This document shows positions 60,901-64,000 of a stretch of DNA of 64,000 bases, piece after piece. The notes below the pieces were generated by a model that was given only the letters and a program-made list of their open reading frames with translations, did not search any database and was not told where the DNA came from. Position 1 is the stretch's first letter. Every line of letters begins with the position of its first letter. The stretch spans positions 13,661,145 through 13,725,144 of the forward strand of contig JAZBQD010000025.1 of the NCBI GenBank assembly GCA_036583965.1. Direction: 5' to 3'. The position numbers and the translations under genes were made by a program. The stretch is from Prunella strophiata. Lineage: Eukaryota > Chordata > Aves > Passeriformes > Prunellidae.

Positions 60901-62072
60901 CTGGCTATCGGAGCTCCAGCATAAATTCTGCTTCTCTGGATGCAAGAGATCTTCAACAAATGGTTCATCAAAGCCTTTTTCTATGTCGTTCTGAAAGTGA
61001 GCTTGACTCTCGTGTCCTGATCCAGGAGTCTACAAATAAGTCATTGTTTGGAACCAAAACAGAAAGAATAAACAGCCCTGCAGACAAGAGTTTTGATACC
61101 CTTGTGTCTGCATCCATGGGATTGTGTGGTTCTGCCTACAAAAGCTGTGACACCCTTTTGTCTCCATCCCTGGAACCCTGTGGCTCTGCCTACAGGAGCT
61201 TTAATATGCTTGTGTCTGCATGCAAGGAACCAAGCAGCTCTGCATACAAGAGCTTCAATGCCCTCATGTCTCAGTCAATGGCTAACAGTAGCCTGACTCT
61301 GGGCTTTGAAAGTGTGCCTTCCTCACCACCTTTGAGACAGTTGTCAGAGACACCCGAATGCAGCTGCAGAGATCAAACTGCTCAGCCTGCTAGCAATCAG
61401 ATGTGTTATAACAACTACAGATCTCCCAGCACTGAGCTCGATTTTCCAAACACCCGTTCAGAGCATACTGATTTTCCGTCTTTCTCCACACATGCAAATG
61501 AAGGTGCTTCAGCTTTTCTTTCAGAGGAAGAAATGCATAAGCAAGTAATATATCAAAATGTTCAAAGGAAAGCCAACATCATTTCTTGCCCCATTGCACC
61601 TCAGCCATCTGGCTATCAGCCTTTTAGTAGTGCAGGTAAATGTAATGGTCTGTATTGGGACAGTGACAATAAGGTTATGTCTACATCACTATATGAATCC
61701 TTCATTAATCTGTGCAACAACCTGAGTGAAGCACCTCCAGATACTGCAATCTATGAATCTGACCCGAGGATAAAGGATGGTGTGTGTTTGTCTGTTCAGG
61801 GTTCTGACTGCACCATTGTCTCAGGTTCAGCATCTGGTGAGAATGACACACAGACTAGTGATGGCAGCCCTTGGATCAACTGTGCTAATGAGCTGTATGG
61901 TGATAGCAATGATGGAAATACCAGCAGAGATGAACAGCTGTTGCATTTGTTAGAGATGAAATGTCAAGATTTAAACAGCAGAGAAAGAGCTACAAAGACA
62001 ACAAAATGGAAAAGCTTTAACCCTACTGGTAAAGTAATGCAAGAGGGTGGTGATAACAGACTGAAATACTGA
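51921..62072 (+). CDS. IL4R: IL4R, interleukin-4 receptor alpha chain, 9 coding exons
   Basis: Coding exons: 51921-51990, 55431-55560, 56420-56571, 57620-57774, 58325-58481, 59257-59356, 59947-60016, 60156-60232, 60332-62072. All are GT-AG and phases close to 2652 nt, 883 aa (human 825). Residues 1-23 form a signal peptide with hydrophobic core LYTLWILFF. The ectodomain keeps the class I cytokine receptor cysteines (TNCSKEFVLC, NKCVPEN, RCTC) and WSEWS at 210-214. A transmembrane segment (about 231-253) precedes the JAK-binding box 1, KKEWWDQIPNPAK (257-269). The tail continues with CKNCLAQ, an acidic DSETESQEE stretch, then tyrosine motifs: Y496 (SGYRSSS), tandem units with Y573/Y591/Y609, Y711 (VIYQNV), Y732 (SGYQPF) and Y758 (LYESF). 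The receptor binds IL-4/IL-13 at the cell surface and signals through JAK1 and STAT6. Confidence 0.96.
51991..55430 (+). other. IL4R intron after the signal-peptide exon
   Basis: A 3.4-kb intron, mostly AT-rich. It contains a T18 run at 52151-52168 followed by a GC-rich patch (52255-52560) that stands out from its surroundings. No exon-like sequence with matching phase was seen between the signal-peptide exon (phase 1) and the next exon. Confidence 0.7.
58820..58845 (+). repeat. (TA)n microsatellite in an IL4R intron
   Basis: A perfect run of 13 TA dinucleotides in the intron between the WSXWS exon and the transmembrane exon. It is likely length-polymorphic. Confidence 0.95.
61074..61289 (+). 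repeat. IL4R: Four 54-bp tandem units encoding tyrosine motifs in the IL4R tail
   Basis: Units at 61074-61127, 61128-61181, 61182-61235 and 61236-61289 each encode 18 residues (552-569, 570-587, 588-605, 606-623). Key residues at the start of each unit are SPADKSFDTL, GSAYKSCDTL, GSAYRSFNML and SSAYKSFNAL. Unit 1 has Asp where the others have Tyr; unit 2 has Cys where the others have Phe. The AY(K/R)SF core resembles the AYRSF and GYKxF docking motifs of mammalian IL4R. Length is exact and in frame, and divergence between units shows the duplication is not recent. Confidence 0.9.
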
Positions 62073-62497
62073 CTTCCACTGCCACTCATACAACCAATTG
62101 AAGGAACTTGGAGATACAGGGGGAAGTGAAGAGGTGCTGAAGCATGCAGACGGGGGCGGGGGGTGTGGCTCAGCAGTCAGCTTACCAGCATCACTGGACA
62201 GTATTAGGCTAAACTTAGACAGAAACTAACTGCAGAGCCCCTGGAGCTCCATGGCTCAGACAAGATGCTACCTTGTCATTTTGTGAGTAACTCCTATCCT
62301 TCTGACTCTCACACCATTCACAGTGAGGACTCCAGACTGGCACTTGCAGTTAAAAATAAGACCAGTAGAACTGTTAATGGAAAACAGCAGGAAGAATGAG
62401 AAAAAAAAAGAAATTTTGTGCAAACCCTTGCCCAAGAGGACACCTGCTATATGGAGGTAGCCTAGCCACATTTGCCAAGACTGAACTAGTCTTTGGA

Positions 62498-62503
62498 AAT
62501 AAA
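62498..62503 (+). terminator. IL4R: IL4R proximal poly(A) signal
   Basis: AATAAA 426 nt after the IL4R stop codon, followed within about 30 nt by GT/T-rich sequence (TTGTTGCTTGTTATTT), as expected for a cleavage site. Confidence 0.7.
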
Positions 62504-62996
62504 CTGTATGGCAAGTTGAATTGTTGCTTGTTATTTCAATCTTGCATGAAGTGAGGGCTGCTGTAGGTCACCCATGATTCATTGGGTTGTAGCACTTATG
62601 CCTGCCTGGGACTGGCAGCTGGGACACGATGTAGACCCCTGGGCATAGTTGGGTTTGGCACCCAGCAGTGGCAGCCACAGCTCTACAGGGACAAAGTCAG
62701 AGCTGGTGTTTCCAGCTGTGAGAAATCTCTAAAAGGGAGCAGCAGCTGCAGGAAGCAGGAGTTCTTAGTACAGCTCTTGTCGTTATTGCCCTGGCTGTGT
62801 GTTGCTTGGGAAGCACACAAAGGTTATGTGGAATGTGCTGACACACCTGAAAGTTGGATATAGATACAGGTCCGAAGGGAAGGTGTTTGATTTATCACAC
62901 AGCTTCCATAACTTCTTTTGGGGTGGGGGATGTTGTCCTGTGTGCTTAGCTCTGGCATGGGGTGTATGTTTCTATACCTGTGCAATCAAGACCTGA

Positions 62997-63002
62997 AATA
63001 AA
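62997..63002 (+). terminator. IL4R: IL4R possible distal poly(A) signal
   Basis: A second AATAAA about 0.5 kb beyond the first, which would give a 3' UTR of roughly 0.95 kb. Whether it is used cannot be judged from sequence. Confidence 0.4.
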
Positions 63003-63019
63003 GATTACTATCATTTGCA

Positions 63020-64000
63020 CTTATACAGTGCTATTATTGGTGATTAGTTTCTTATCTTGTAGAAACAAGCAGTAAGTTCAGCAGCTGTAAAAGGAATCAG
63101 GGATTTCTAAGCAGTGTTTCTTCCCAGAAAGATTATCCAGTGTGTGGTCCAACACCCTACCTTACTGAAATACTTTTTTTAGCTTCTTGTTCTTGTTCAA
63201 TCAGAATGGGAATGAGCCCGCACCTTAAAAGCAGTATGTACTTCTTGTTGGATAATTATTCAAGAAGTTTTACTGACAACTTCTCTACAGCATAATTATA
63301 TATTTCAGTATGGTAAATTCCACTCTAGTATGTTGGCAACAGCATAAAACAAATAAGAACATTAAGTAATGGAGCTTTTCTATTGAAATGTATAAATTTA
63401 TTCTCATTTAGAAAACTCTATTTGTATTGCTGTTCATAAGGAAGGAAACCTTAATGCTAAGCACAGCAACTGGTACTGCAAATCTCTCTTCGAAGCTGGT
63501 AAAGTAGTGGAGGTGTCTATGTAGGGACACCAGTGGTGCTTTCTTTCCCTTCTACACCTGTGCTCTCCCTTGCGTTTTTTATGAGAAGAAAGATTTTGCC
63601 TCCATGAAGGCTTGTGCTTGGCTGGAGAGGTCCACTCAGGCCAACTTTGCTGCAGCACTTGCTTTTCTTCTGAGCCGCAGCTCCATTCTGCCTTTCACTG
63701 GGTTTTTTGTTCTACATAGCTATGCCCTCCAGTCTGCACATTTCCATATGGTAATTTTCTGTGTGGGGTTATTCTTCCCTTTCTCTCCCTTCAGTGTTTC
63801 TCTGGTGAAATGGAACCTTACTCTCAGAGAAGGGGGATCCCTGTTCCTATGTCTTTGTATAACCCAGAACTGGAGACAGACAGTGGGGTTGAGGGGGTAG
63901 CTGGCTCGCCCTCTCCATGCAACAGGCATGGTATCTGGCTGTAGTGTGAGCTGAGTTCCCTGTTCCATCCTCTAACCCTGCCACTTTTGCCATCCATAGC
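63020..64000. other. Intergenic DNA downstream of IL4R
   Basis: No gene, repeat family or clear regulatory element was recognised. In the human order the next gene on this side is IL21R; no exon of it is visible before the window ends. Confidence 0.5.

Overview
The window reads as nuclear DNA from a bird, most likely a passerine. Genes are split by GT-AG introns, promoters lie in CpG islands, CR1-type LINE tails occur on both strands, and two LTRs have the sequence of avian ERVL-class solo LTRs. The bird call rests on repeat style and gene similarity recalled from memory; no database was searched.

Three protein-coding genes can be rebuilt exon by exon, and all splice phases close. KDM8/JMJD5 (+, 31470-38906, 7 coding exons, 412 aa) is a JmjC 2-oxoglutarate oxygenase. 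NSMCE1 (-, 40669-47545, 7 coding exons, 258 aa) is the RING-like subunit of the SMC5/6 complex. IL4R (+, 51921-62072, 9 coding exons, 883 aa) is the interleukin-4 receptor alpha chain. The order KDM8-NSMCE1-IL4R matches the human 16p12 block. KDM8 and NSMCE1 converge tail to tail, with an ERVL-type LTR between their poly(A) signals. NSMCE1 and IL4R diverge from one CpG island near 48.4-49.3 kb and may share a bidirectional promoter.

Region 1-30.8 kb has no convincing gene. It holds an old, decayed CR1-like LINE (about 20.86-21.72 kb), three younger CR1 tails, a CA microsatellite and scattered short ORFs that look like chance. From 30.8 kb the GC content rises into the KDM8 CpG island, which carries an 18-bp minisatellite just upstream of the start codon. 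KDM8 intron 5 contains an ERVL-type solo LTR with an exact 5-bp target-site duplication. The long non-coding stretch before the IL4R start codon holds a 5-bp microsatellite of about 28 units and a 25-bp perfect inverted repeat.

The most notable protein feature is in the IL4R cytoplasmic tail: four tandem 54-bp (18-aa) units. Three of them carry an AY(K/R)S(F/C) tyrosine motif like the STAT6-docking motifs of mammalian IL4R; the first has lost its tyrosine. Part of the receptor's docking surface therefore appears to have grown by local tandem duplication. Genes and exons are high-confidence; promoter sharing, non-coding exons and motif functions are inference.
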